Assembly (NCBI GenBank): GCA_963770155.1
Contig: CAVYOE010000001.1
Location: forward strand, 744,001 to 808,000
Source: CAVYOE01 sp963770155
GTDB taxonomy: Bacteria > Actinomycetota > Thermoleophilia > Solirubrobacterales > 70-9
DNA: 64,000 bases
Direction of reading: 5' to 3'
Positions 51,510 to 59,647 of the stretch are shown here, piece after piece. Within the stretch, counting starts at the first letter, position 1. Every line of letters begins with the position of its first letter. Position numbers and translations under genes: made by a program. The notes under the pieces are model-generated. The model did no database searches. It was not told where the DNA came from and was given only the letters and a program-made list of their open reading frames with translations.

Positions 51510-52021
51510 TGCCCCGTGGGTGTTGTGGTCTCCGCCGCGCGGTCCAGGTCGGATCCGCTGTAGGTGAGGTAGGAAATGTCGGCCGGGCCGGGGACGGCGA
51601 GGCCGAGGCTGAGGGCCGCCGCCTCAACCCGGCTGGCGGAGAGCTTCTCCGCGATCTGCGCACGCAGGGCCGAGTTTGCCCGCTCGAGCTCTCGGGCCTC
51701 CTGTCCGGCGCGGCCCGAGTTCGCCGTCATACCCAGGCTCAAGACGTTGAGGGCGACGATGCCCGCCAGCAGCGTTCCGAGGACGCCGATCCAGAGACGT
51801 CCGCGGGTCAGCCGCACCACGGTGCTCGAGTCGGGCAGCTCGCGAACCGCAACCGCGGCACGTCCCGCGGCGATCGGGATCATCGAAGCGCTCGAGCGAT
51901 AGACGGTCATTCGCGGCCCGGTCTGCCGCGGGCGCGGGCGGCTGGCGGCCTTCTTGCGTCGGGCTGGTCGTGCCTTCGGCGGTGCGGGACTTGCCTTCGC
52001 GGCTGCTGCGGCGGCAGCCAT
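51506..52021 (-). CDS. ftsL: FtsL-like divisome protein
   Basis: A 171-residue bitopic protein: an Ala/Pro/Arg-rich cytoplasmic part of about 75 residues, a membrane helix (LWIGVLGTLLAGIVALNVLS) and a short coiled coil with heptads (ARELERANSALRAQIAEKLS), then a variable end. Sequence identity in this family is low, so the assignment rests on topology and on the place between rsmH and ftsI. It would recruit FtsI/FtsW with FtsQ and a DivIC/FtsB partner, which is not in the window. Confidence 0.78.
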   Translation of the reverse strand: MAAAAAAAKASPAPPKARPARRKKAASRPRPRQTGPRMTVYRSSASMIPIAAGRAAVAVRELPDSSTVVRLTRGRLWIGVLGTLLAGIVALNVLSLGMTANSGRAGQEARELERANSALRAQIAEKLSASRVEAAALSLGLAVPGPADISYLTYSGSDLDRAAETTTPTGQ

Positions 52022-53070
52022 CAGCTCTTCCCCTCGAGCTTCGACGCGACCCGCAGGTGCGCGGAGGAGGAGCGGGGATTGCGCTCACGCTCCTCGGCCT
52101 TCGGCGCGACGGCCCGGCGAGTGACAAGCTCCGCCTCGGGCTGGCGACCGCAGGCGCAGACCGGGAGCTCCGGCGGGCAGATACAGCCGCGGGAGCGCTC
52201 CGCCAGGAACCTCTTGACCCGGCGATCCTCGAGCGAGTGGAAACTGATCGCTGCGAAACGGCCGCCGGTCGCGAGCAGTTCCCAGGCGAGCGGCAGGCCG
52301 CGGGTGAGCGCGTCGAGCTCTTCGTTGACCGCGATCCGGATCGCCTGGAATGTGCGCTTGGCGGGATGGCCGCGGCCGAAGCGGTCTGCCGGCGGAATCG
52401 CGGCCTTGACCGCGGCTGCCAGGGCCGCGGTGGTCTCGACGGGGCGGCGCTTGACGATCTCACGCGCAATCGACCCGGCGCGGCGCTCCTCGCCGTTCTC
52501 CTTGATCGCCTGTGCCAGCCGCGCTTGCGGCCACTCGTTCACGACCTCGAGCGCGGACAGCTCCTGATCGGGATCCATGCGCATGTCGAGCGGCGCGTCA
52601 TAGGAGTAGGAGAAGCCCCGCTCCCAGGCGTCGAGCTGCAATGAGGACATGCCCAGGTCCATGAAGACCATGTCGGCGCGGATGCCCTCGCCGAGCAGTG
52701 CCGAGAGTGCCGCCGAGAACTCGGAGCGGATGAAGCGGGTCTCACACTCCAGCCCGGCTGTGACCTCTTCGAACCGGGCCTCCGCGGCCGGATCGCGGTC
52801 GATGCAGATCAGCGTGCCGTCATTGCCGAGTCTCTCGCCGACTGCGCGTGCGTGACCGCCGGCGCCGAAGGTGCAGTCGACCGCGGTCTCGCCGGGCTGC
52901 GGCGCCAGGAGATCGACCAGCTCGGTCAGCAGGACGGGTTCGTGTTGCTGCGGCATGTACGTAAGGTTTCCGGTTCTGCGTGCGGCCGGCTTTGGCGGCG
53001 CTTGCTGCTGCGCGGGCCCTTGCTCATTCGCCGGTTCAAGCAGGGTTGCCTGCTGCGGGTGGATTCCCAT
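52021..53070 (-). CDS. rsmH: 16S rRNA (cytosine(1402)-N4)-methyltransferase
   Basis: A 349-residue SAM-dependent methyltransferase (MraW). I chose ATG 53070 because a strong AGGAGG lies 9-10 bases upstream, which adds a Gln/Pro-rich stretch of 38 residues before the usual start MPQQHEPVLLTELVDLL. Motifs are DCTFGAGGHARAV, DLGMSSLQLDAWERGFSY, HPAKRTFQAIRIAVNEEL and AISFHSLEDRRVK. It lies 2 bases after mraZ. Confidence 0.94.
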   Translation of the reverse strand: MGIHPQQATLLEPANEQGPAQQQAPPKPAARRTGNLTYMPQQHEPVLLTELVDLLAPQPGETAVDCTFGAGGHARAVGERLGNDGTLICIDRDPAAEARFEEVTAGLECETRFIRSEFSAALSALLGEGIRADMVFMDLGMSSLQLDAWERGFSYSYDAPLDMRMDPDQELSALEVVNEWPQARLAQAIKENGEERRAGSIAREIVKRRPVETTAALAAAVKAAIPPADRFGRGHPAKRTFQAIRIAVNEELDALTRGLPLAWELLATGGRFAAISFHSLEDRRVKRFLAERSRGCICPPELPVCACGRQPEAELVTRRAVAPKAEERERNPRSSSAHLRVASKLEGKS

Positions 53071-53072
53071 TG

Positions 53073-53519
53073 CTATTCGCCTCCTGCCGCCGCATCCGCC
53101 TGATTCTCGGCGGCTTCGGCGACCGTGTCGCGGACCTCGGTCGAGACCTTCTTCCAGCGCTGCGGATCCCAGACCTCGAAGTAGTCGTCCATGCCGACCA
53201 CGACGCAGTTGCCCTTGAGCCCGGCCTCCTCGGTCAGGAGCTTCGGCAGGCGCACTCGGCCGGCAGAGTCGAGCTTCTCCTCGAAGGCGTTGCCGTGGAA
53301 GTGGCGCCGCAGCGTCCTTCCCTTCGAGCTCAGGGGGCTGATCGAGCCGATGAACTGCTCGGAGAAGCTCTCGTAGCCGCCGGGCGGGAACACCCACACG
53401 CAGGGCTCGAGTCCGGCGACGAGAACCGCTCCATCACTGAGGGCAGCCCGGAATTTCGCCGGAACCGTGAGGCGGTCCTTGGAGTCGAGACTGTGTTCGT
53501 ACTGACCGCGAAAAGCCAA
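53073..53519 (-). CDS. mraZ: transcriptional regulator MraZ
   Basis: A 148-residue AbrB-like double-domain regulator. It starts MAFRGQYEHSLDSKDRLTVP and has the repeated swapped-hairpin motif (SAGRVRLPKLLTEEAGLKG). It normally binds repeats TGGGN ahead of its own operon; such a site lies 120-140 bases upstream of the start here. It heads the dcw cluster and likely autoregulates it. Confidence 0.95.
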   Translation of the reverse strand: MAFRGQYEHSLDSKDRLTVPAKFRAALSDGAVLVAGLEPCVWVFPPGGYESFSEQFIGSISPLSSKGRTLRRHFHGNAFEEKLDSAGRVRLPKLLTEEAGLKGNCVVVGMDDYFEVWDPQRWKKVSTEVRDTVAEAAENQADAAAGGE

Positions 53520-53823
53520 CGTCGACGTCCTCTCCAGAGCCGGTCGGTCTTGGGTCGAGCCTCCTGTGAATGGAGCGGGCCGGGGAGTTGAAGTGGGAGG
53601 AACCTCAACACCCCGGCCCTATGACCAACTCTGGGACGCCACGCTACCCCACAACGTCCCACTTTTCAACACAGAATGGGACTAAATCCGTCGGACGGAA
53701 TTGCTACCCGGCCTTGACAGGGGCCGCAAACCGCTTGAACAAGCCGTTTCCGTCTTCAAGCTAAGCCCGCTGAATCGGCCGGAATCTGCAAATCCGCTTG
53801 CAACCAGCGGGTAACAAACGGGG
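53520..53823. other. mraZ-DUF72 divergent intergenic region (304 bases)
   Basis: No gene is seen. It holds the MraZ operator (53637-53661), a 13-bp palindrome TCCGTC-G-GACGGA (53687-53699), a 12-bp palindrome GCTTGAACAAGC (53733-53744) and a TTGACA at 53714-53719 on the plus strand without a good -10. The two palindromes could bind unknown regulators. Confidence 0.5.
53637..53661 (-). promoter_or_regulatory. MraZ operator (three TGGNN repeats, 10-base period)
   Basis: On the minus strand TGGGA (53661-53657), TGGGG (53651-53647) and TGGCG (53641-53637) are spaced exactly 10 bases apart, i.e. TGGGN repeats with 5-base spacers. This is the known MraZ-binding arrangement and predicts autoregulation of the dcw operon. 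The third repeat has a C in place of the last G. Confidence 0.8.
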
Positions 53824-54575
53824 ATGGAACCGTTCACGTCGGCTGCTCGGGATGGAGCTACCAGGACTGGCGCGGCGTCCTCTACCCCGAGAAGCTTCCA
53901 ACGACGCAGTGGCTGCCCCGCTACGCCGAGGAGTTCTCAACGGTCGAGGTCAACAACACCTTCTACCGCCTCGCTTCGCCCTCGGCCGTGGAGGGCTGGC
54001 TCGAGCGCTCGCCGGAGAAATTCATCTTCACGCTCAAGGTCAGCCGCTATTTGACGCACGTGAAGAGATTGACCGAGATCCGCCAGGGCATGAAGCGCTT
54101 CCTATCCCCCCTGAGGCCGTTGTTCGATGCCGGCCGCGCCGGGCCGCTTTTGTGGCAGTTCCCCGAGAACTTCCGCAATGAAAAAGAGAACGGCAAGCGG
54201 CTGGCGACGACTCTGGGGCAGCTGCCAACCGATATCAGGCACTGCTTCGAGTTCCGCCATCCGAGCTGGTTCGTTCCCGAGGTCTACGAGCTCCTTCGCG
54301 AGCACCAGGTCGCACTGGTGATCGGCGACCACCCCGAGCGGCCGTTTCAGAGCCACGAGATGACAGCCGACTGGACCCTGATCCGCTTCCACTACGGACA
54401 CCGCGGTCGCAACGGCAACTACTCCGAAGCTGAGCTGGAGGAATGGGCGCGCCGGATCAGCCGCTGGCGCCGGGGCCACGAGGTCTTCGCCTACCTCAAC
54501 AACGACTGGAAGGCCTATGCCGTCAGAAACGCGCAGTGGTTGCGCGACCGGCTGCGGGTCAGAGCCCCGCGGTGA
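53824..54575 (+). CDS. DUF72 family protein, start disrupted by an indel
   Basis: A TIM-barrel DUF72 protein of about 250 residues. Conserved parts are VHVGCSGWSYQDWRGVLYPE, EVNNTFYRLAS, FTLKVSRYLTHVKRL, GPLLWQFPENFR and EFRHPSWF. The frame is open from 53739, but no ATG, GTG or TTG occurs in it before GTG 53988. The only plausible start, ATG 53824, is one base out of frame, so a small indel after it is likely. Function is unknown in the family. Its end overlaps the tadC end by 17 bases. Confidence 0.75.
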
Positions 54576-55395
54576 GCAGGTCGGCGTTCGCGATCAGCGC
54601 TGCGGCAATCATCAAGAGGACCGAAGGCACCAGCAGCAGGGCGACCGCGAGCTGAATCTTCGGCGCGGCCCGGGCGGCCTGCTCCTCGACTGAGCGGCGC
54701 TGGTCGCGACGCAGAGCGGTGGCCTGGCCGCGGAGCTGGTCTGCGAGGGGTGACCCGTACCGGGAGGAGCGATCGATCACCGCCACGAGTGAAGCGACCT
54801 CGCGCCCGGCCACGCGGCGGCGCAGACTGTCCATGGCTGCCGACTGCGGAGTCCCGCACGCGAGCTCGGCGACCGTTACCCCGAGCTCGTTCGCGAGCGG
54901 ACCTTCCTGGGAGCGGGCGATCTCGGCCATGCCGGTCGCGGGATTACGGCCGGAGGCGGCACCGACCGCAAGCAGGTCGAGCGCGTCGGGCAGGGCGCCG
55001 ACGAGCCGTCGCGCCCGCAGCCGTGCCCGGCGCTCCAGCCAGGCGTCCGGCGACAGGAACCCGGCGGCCGGCAGGCCGAGCACGACCAGGATCGAGAGCC
55101 GGCCCGGAGCTGCCGGCGCCGCGGTCAGGGCCAGCGGCGTTGCAACGACCGCCCCCGCGACCTTGGCGCCGAGCACGGTGCCGAGGCCGATGCGGCCGTC
55201 GAGGCCGGCGCGCCGCAGCCGCCCGGGAATGCCCAAGCGGACCGCGGCGTCCGCGGCGGCACGCACCCCGCTCCCGGTAGAAGGACCGAGCAGTCCCCCG
55301 AGCCGGCCGCGGCGTGGGAGCTCGACCTCCGACAGCGCCTCCCTGGCCGCCGCCAGGCAGAGCAGCGCCGCGACCGCCGCGAGCAAGACGGTCAT
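54559..55395 (-). CDS. tadC: TadC-like type II secretion F domain membrane protein
   Basis: A 278-residue membrane protein of Tad/Flp-type pilus machinery. The T2SSF domain shows LPDALDLLAVGAASGRNPATGM, SLVAVIDRSSRYGSPLADQL and ALRRDQRRSVEEQAARAAPKI, with membrane helices at both ends. It overlaps tadB by 4 bases. Together the two form the inner-membrane platform that the TadA ATPase drives. Confidence 0.85.
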   Translation of the reverse strand: MTVLLAAVAALLCLAAAREALSEVELPRRGRLGGLLGPSTGSGVRAAADAAVRLGIPGRLRRAGLDGRIGLGTVLGAKVAGAVVATPLALTAAPAAPGRLSILVVLGLPAAGFLSPDAWLERRARLRARRLVGALPDALDLLAVGAASGRNPATGMAEIARSQEGPLANELGVTVAELACGTPQSAAMDSLRRRVAGREVASLVAVIDRSSRYGSPLADQLRGQATALRRDQRRSVEEQAARAAPKIQLAVALLLVPSVLLMIAAALIANADLLTAGL

Positions 55396-56240
55396 TCGGC
55401 GACCCGGCCAAGCGCCCGGATTGCGAGGAACCCGCCGACCTGGAACGCCGCCGCCAAGGCCAGCATCAACAGTGCCGCGGGGTCTGCGATGAGCCGTGCG
55501 GTGAACCCGGGCTCGAGCAACTCCGCGAACAGTGCTGCGCCTCCTGGCAGGGCAACGACAAGGAGCCCGGTGAATCTCGCCTGGGTGGTGGCGGCTCGGG
55601 CGTCTTCCGCGATGCGTTCCCGCTCGGCGGTGGCCTCCGAATAACGGCGCAGCAGCGTCGCGAGGTCTCCCCCGGCGACCTGCTGGCTCAAAAGCGCGGC
55701 GCAGAAGACATCCAGCCGTTGCGAACGAAGTCGCTCACGCAATGAACCAAGGGCCTCCGCCGTCGAGGCACCGAGCGACAGATCTGCGGCCAGTCGAGCC
55801 ATTTCAGCCGCGGGTGGACCATCGAGGGAACGAGCGGCAGAGGTGAGCGCCCCCCGGACCGAACGGCCGGCGGAGAGCGCGTCCGCGACCGCAACCGCGA
55901 TCTCCGGCAAGCGCCGCTCGACCGCCCGGCGGTAACGGCGAGTCCGCGAGGTGACGGCCCAGCCGGCTGCCGCCGGTCCGGCGACGGCGATCACCGCGAG
56001 CGGTCCCGGACCAGTCAGTGTGAGGGCACTCAGCAGCAGGACGACACTGCCGAGGACGGCGAGGCGCCGCTGCTCCTCCCCGCTCGGGGTGTACCCCTCG
56101 CTGCCGGCGCGGCGCAACGGCTCGACAGCGGCCGCGAGCCAGCCAGCCACAGCGGGGCTCGCGGCCGCCGCCTCTCGTACGCCGACCGCGACCATGCCGC
56201 CGGCCGCGGCGGCGAGCACGATCGGAAGAACGTCGCTCAT
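55392..56240 (-). CDS. tadB: TadB-like type II secretion F domain membrane protein
   Basis: A 282-residue platform protein, related to TadC. Motifs are RRLPEIAVAVADALSAGRSV, LGSLRERLRSQRLDVFCAAL, SQQVAGGDLATLLRRYSEAT and ARAATTQARFTGLLVVALP. Hydrophobic segments occur near residues 1-40, 60-90 and 225-275. Both ends overlap tadA and tadC by 4 bases. Confidence 0.85.
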   Translation of the reverse strand: MSDVLPIVLAAAAGGMVAVGVREAAAASPAVAGWLAAAVEPLRRAGSEGYTPSGEEQRRLAVLGSVVLLLSALTLTGPGPLAVIAVAGPAAAGWAVTSRTRRYRRAVERRLPEIAVAVADALSAGRSVRGALTSAARSLDGPPAAEMARLAADLSLGASTAEALGSLRERLRSQRLDVFCAALLSQQVAGGDLATLLRRYSEATAERERIAEDARAATTQARFTGLLVVALPGGAALFAELLEPGFTARLIADPAALLMLALAAAFQVGGFLAIRALGRVAE

Positions 56241-57421
56241 GCAGCCTCCTCCAGGACCTCGTCACCGCGGCGATAGACCTCGCGCACTCCTACCGACCCG
56301 GCAGCCCGCGTCACCTCTGCCATCTCCGCCACGACCCGGTCGCCGCTGGCGCGTCTTTCCATATGGACGACGAGGTCGATCCCACGGGCCAACTGCTCGC
56401 GGATCGCTCGGTGTGGAAGGCCGACGCCTGCCATCAGCGACAGCGTCTCGATCCTGCGCAGTGCGTCCTCGGGGGAGTTGGCGTGGACGGTGGAGAGCGC
56501 GCCTTCATGTCCGGTATTGAGGGCGGTGAGCAAATCGAGCGCCTCGGAGCCCCGGACCTCGCCGATCACGATCCGGTCAGGGCGCATCCGCAGGGCATTT
56601 CGGAGCAGGTCGCGGATCGTCACCTCTCCCCGGCCCTCGACATTCGCGGGCCGGCTCTCGAGTCTGACCACGTGAGGCTGCTGCAGACGCAGCTCGGCCG
56701 CGTCCTCGATCGTCACCACCCGCTCTCTCGGCTCGATGAATGACGAGATCGCGTTGAGCAGGGTCGTCTTTCCCGACCCTGTCCCTCCGCTGATCAGGAT
56801 GCTTCGCCGGGCCTCGACTGCAGCGCGCAGGCCATCGCGCATTTCAGGCGTGAGGGTGCCAAGCTCGATCAACCGGCCCGGGCCCGGGCGTGCCCGTGCA
56901 AAGCGGCGAATCGAGAGCGCCGCGCCGTCTACGGCAAGCGGCGGAATCACCACGTTCACCCGGGAGCCGTCGGCAAGACGCGCATCGACCATCGGGCTGA
57001 GCTCGTCGACCCGGCGCCCGAGCGGCGCCAGGATTCGCTCGATCGCATCGCGGAGACTCTGGTCCGACGGGTAGGTGACGTCCGTCGGCTCGATCCGCCC
57101 GCCCCGCTCGACATAGACACGGTCGGGCCCACAGACCATCACCTCCTCTACTCCCGGGTCCTCCAGCAGCTCCTCGAGCGGGCCGAGGCCGACCGCTTCG
57201 CGCAGGATGAGCTCGCTGACCCGGGCGCGGAGGTGCGGCGCCAGCAGCGCCGCCTCGGCGTCGACCAGCTCACACGCCGCGGCGGCCAGATCGTCGCCGG
57301 GCGGCCGACCGGCGGCAGCTTCGGCGCGGCGGCGCTGCAGCAGTCGCCCCCGCAGCTCGGACGCAAGGGCCTCGAGATTGCGGCTGACCGGATCTCGCCC
57401 CATGCATATAGGAGCTGCCAC
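56237..57421 (-). CDS. tadA: TadA/CpaF-type secretion ATPase
   Basis: A 394-residue AAA-like ATPase of the type II/IV secretion family. Walker A is ISGGTGSGKTTLLNAI, the Asp box ERVVTIEDAAELRLQQPHVV, Walker B RIVIGEVRGSEALDLLTAL, and the His box TGHEGALSTVHANSPEDAL. The start is GTG 57421 or ATG 57403; neither has a clear ribosome site. It powers pilus assembly by TadB/TadC. No pilin, secretin or TadZ gene is seen in the window. Confidence 0.92.
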   Translation of the reverse strand: MAAPICMGRDPVSRNLEALASELRGRLLQRRRAEAAAGRPPGDDLAAAACELVDAEAALLAPHLRARVSELILREAVGLGPLEELLEDPGVEEVMVCGPDRVYVERGGRIEPTDVTYPSDQSLRDAIERILAPLGRRVDELSPMVDARLADGSRVNVVIPPLAVDGAALSIRRFARARPGPGRLIELGTLTPEMRDGLRAAVEARRSILISGGTGSGKTTLLNAISSFIEPRERVVTIEDAAELRLQQPHVVRLESRPANVEGRGEVTIRDLLRNALRMRPDRIVIGEVRGSEALDLLTALNTGHEGALSTVHANSPEDALRRIETLSLMAGVGLPHRAIREQLARGIDLVVHMERRASGDRVVAEMAEVTRAAGSVGVREVYRRGDEVLEEAA

Positions 57422-57486
57422 TCAGGCTTTTTCGCCCCCGTCCGCTTGCTTTCGCACTCCGCCCGCCCTGTGAGAAGCTGGCGCGG

Positions 57487-57987
57487 ATGCCGGCAATCGA
57501 GGTGGTCGAGGGTGACATCACCCGGCTCGAGGTCGATGCGATCGCAAACGCGGCCAACACCGACCTCAAGCACGGCGGCGGGGTCGCCGGCGCCATCTCG
57601 AGCGCGGGTGGCCCGTCAATCCAGGCCGAGAGCAACGAGCTGGCACCGATCGGGCTCGGCGAGGCCGTAACCACCGGCGCCGGCGAGATGCCGAGCCGAT
57701 GGGTGATCCACGCGGCGACCATGCGTCTTGGAGGGCCGACTTCGGGCGAGATCATCCGGCAGGCGACTGCCAGCACGCTGGCAGAAGCGGCCGAGCTGGG
57801 GGCGCGCAGCCTTGCCCTGGTCGCGTTCGGCACCGGGGTCGGCGGCTTTCCACTCGATCAGGCTGCCCGGATCGAAGTCGAGGAGGTCCGCCGCCACCTC
57901 GAGGCCGGAAGCAGTCTCGAACGGGTGATCTTTGCCGTGCACGGCGCGGCCGCGGCGGCGGCCTTCAGGGCAGCTCTCGCTGCCTGA
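57487..57987 (+). CDS. macro-domain protein (ADP-ribose binding)
   Basis: A 166-residue single macro domain. It has VVEGDITRLEVDAIANAAN, the binding segment HGGGVAGAI, VITGAGE-like VTTGAGEMPSRWVIHAAT, and VAFGTGVGGFP. Such proteins bind or hydrolyse ADP-ribose derivatives (for example O-acetyl-ADP-ribose or ADP-ribosylated targets). It is divergent from tadA with a 65-base gap and sits inside the Tad region on the opposite strand. Confidence 0.92.
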   Translation: MPAIEVVEGDITRLEVDAIANAANTDLKHGGGVAGAISSAGGPSIQAESNELAPIGLGEAVTTGAGEMPSRWVIHAATMRLGGPTSGEIIRQATASTLAEAAELGARSLALVAFGTGVGGFPLDQAARIEVEEVRRHLEAGSSLERVIFAVHGAAAAAAFRAALAA

Positions 57988-58006
57988 GCTGTCGGCGCTG
58001 GCTGTG

Positions 58007-58210
58007 TTAGTACGCCCGAGGTGGCGCGTCCGGATGGACTTCGCGATCCCGGTAGTAAAGGAACAGGCCCAGGACCAGACCAAGAATGCCGACGAGGATC
58101 AGGATCAGACCGGCGGTGTCGATGTTGAATCCCTCGATCTTCTCCCTGGTCACCGCATACTTGAGAATCGCGCCAACCGCGATCAGGAAAAGGCTGGCTC
58201 CGACCGTCAT
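58007..58210 (-). CDS. DUF6458-like small membrane protein
   Basis: A 67-residue protein with two hydrophobic helices (ASLFLIAVGAILKYAV and TAGLILILVGILGLVLGLFL) joined by a short acidic loop (EKIEGFNIDT) and a Pro-rich end. This matches the two-helix layout of the DUF6458 family of actinobacteria. Function unknown. It lies between the SAF-domain gene and the macro-domain gene. Confidence 0.75.
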   Translation of the reverse strand: MTVGASLFLIAVGAILKYAVTREKIEGFNIDTAGLILILVGILGLVLGLFLYYRDREVHPDAPPRAY

Positions 58211-58307
58211 TTGATCGCCTCGCTTCGTTTCGGTTGCTTGGACATCTCAGCCCCCTATACCCGTGGCGCGGCCTCTTTACCCTGAACATCCGACGACCGT
58301 GCTCAGC

Positions 58308-58952
58308 CTAGCCACGAGGCAGGAGACGGATCTGGCGCGCTGACGCCTCAGCCTCGATCAGGGCCAGGGCTTGTTCGCGGTCGAGAGCCAAGGTGGCGCG
58401 GGAGCCACCGTCCGGCCCGGCACCGCCAAGCGCCAGAAGCCGAACCTCGGTGGCGGCGACGTAAGTGCGGCCGCGAGATCCCGGCCCGTCCGGTCCCTCG
58501 CTGATCACGACGTCGACCAGCTTTCCCTCCGGGGGACCGTCGATGGCCAGGGCTTCGGCTCCGGTGACCGCGATCTGCACCGGCCGGCGGTCGCCCGCAA
58601 GTGCCTTGACCGGTCGGCCTTCGGGCACCGGGACCTGCAGCTGTGAATCCAGCAGGTGTGCCCCGACGGGAATGGTTGCCACCGGAGCACGTCCGATCGC
58701 ATCCGCTGGTCGGCCCAGCGCCCCGTGGGGAACAAAGCGCGCGGGGATTCGGCGGACTGCCGTCATCTGCTTCAACTCTGCGGGACCCAGGATCTGACCG
58801 CCCGGCAGCTCCCGCGTCGCGACCACGACCGGCCGCAGGGGGCCGTACTGCTCGGCGACGCTGTCGCGGTATCCGCTGGCGAGCGATGCTGCAATTGCCG
58901 CGCAGGCGATGGCAGCCAGCGTGAACCCGGCGGCCCTCGCCCGCCGGCTCAC
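58308..58952 (-). CDS. SAF-domain protein, CpaB/RcpC-like
   Basis: A 214-residue exported or membrane-anchored protein. The N-terminal hydrophobic stretch (GFTLAAIACAAIAASLAS) is followed by the SAF domain (VVVATRELPGGQILGPAELKQM and GAHLLDSQLQVP), typical of CpaB pilus assembly proteins. The C-terminal part includes LVDVVISEGPDGPG. It overlaps the kinase gene by 4 bases, connecting the two-component genes to the Tad set. Confidence 0.8.
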   Translation of the reverse strand: MSRRARAAGFTLAAIACAAIAASLASGYRDSVAEQYGPLRPVVVATRELPGGQILGPAELKQMTAVRRIPARFVPHGALGRPADAIGRAPVATIPVGAHLLDSQLQVPVPEGRPVKALAGDRRPVQIAVTGAEALAIDGPPEGKLVDVVISEGPDGPGSRGRTYVAATEVRLLALGGAGPDGGSRATLALDREQALALIEAEASARQIRLLPRG

Positions 58953-59647
58953 GCCGTCCGCAGGGCGACGGGATCGGCGAGCGGCAGTTCGAGCGCGGCC
59001 ACGGTGCCTCGCCGTGAGCGGCTCAAGGCGAAGCGGCCACCGTGGACCGCGGCCACCTCGCTGACCAACGCGAGGCCGTGACCGCGCCGGTCACGATCCG
59101 GACCGCTTCCATTTGCGCCGTTCGGCGCGACCACAGGCCCGCGGTCGCTCAGGGTGATGCGAAGACGGGAGCTGACCACGCATCCGGTCAGGGTCAGCGG
59201 CGGCCGGCCGTGCTCGAGCGCATTCGCGATCAGATTGTCGAGGGCCTGCGAGAGCCTTTCCGGAAAAGCCTGGAGCAGTGCTGAGTCCGCATCCCAATAG
59301 AGCTGCAGGTCGAGGTCGGGGGTGCTCGCGCGCCAGCGGCCGACCGTGGCCACGACCAGGTCGCGGCAGGAAACGATCTCCTGCCGTTGCCCGGTGCCGG
59401 CTGTCCCGTTGACGGTCCGATCGAGATCGCCGAGCGCGGACATCGCGAGCTCCAGGAACCCCTTCGGTGCGCCGGCACCGTTCCGTCCGGACGAGAGAGC
59501 CAGCGTCTGCAGGGGCCGCCGCAACTCGTGCAAGCCCCGGTTGAGTTCCCGCTGCCTGCGGCGCTCTATGGCCCGGCCGCGCACCAGGAGCGCCGCCGGC
59601 GCCAATGCCAGCAGCCAGCCCGATTCGATCAACTCGAGTGCGCTCAT
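58949..59647 (-). CDS. small sensor histidine kinase
   Basis: A 232-residue kinase with one N-terminal hydrophobic stretch (GWLLALAPAALLV). The phosphoacceptor His 40 is in the H box RGLHELRRPLQTLAL. The N box is LSQALDNLIANALEHGRPPL, and the G box RRGHGLALVSEVAAVHGG. It has no separate sensor domain. It is coupled to the response regulator gene by a 4-base overlap. Confidence 0.88.
   Translation of the reverse strand: MSALELIESGWLLALAPAALLVRGRAIERRRQRELNRGLHELRRPLQTLALSSGRNGAGAPKGFLELAMSALGDLDRTVNGTAGTGQRQEIVSCRDLVVATVGRWRASTPDLDLQLYWDADSALLQAFPERLSQALDNLIANALEHGRPPLTLTGCVVSSRLRITLSDRGPVVAPNGANGSGPDRDRRGHGLALVSEVAAVHGGRFALSRSRRGTVAALELPLADPVALRTA

Noticed and set aside
53714..53742. Sigma-70 promoter for the DUF72 gene from the TTGACA at 53714
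   Set aside because: No acceptable -10 lies 16-18 bases downstream.
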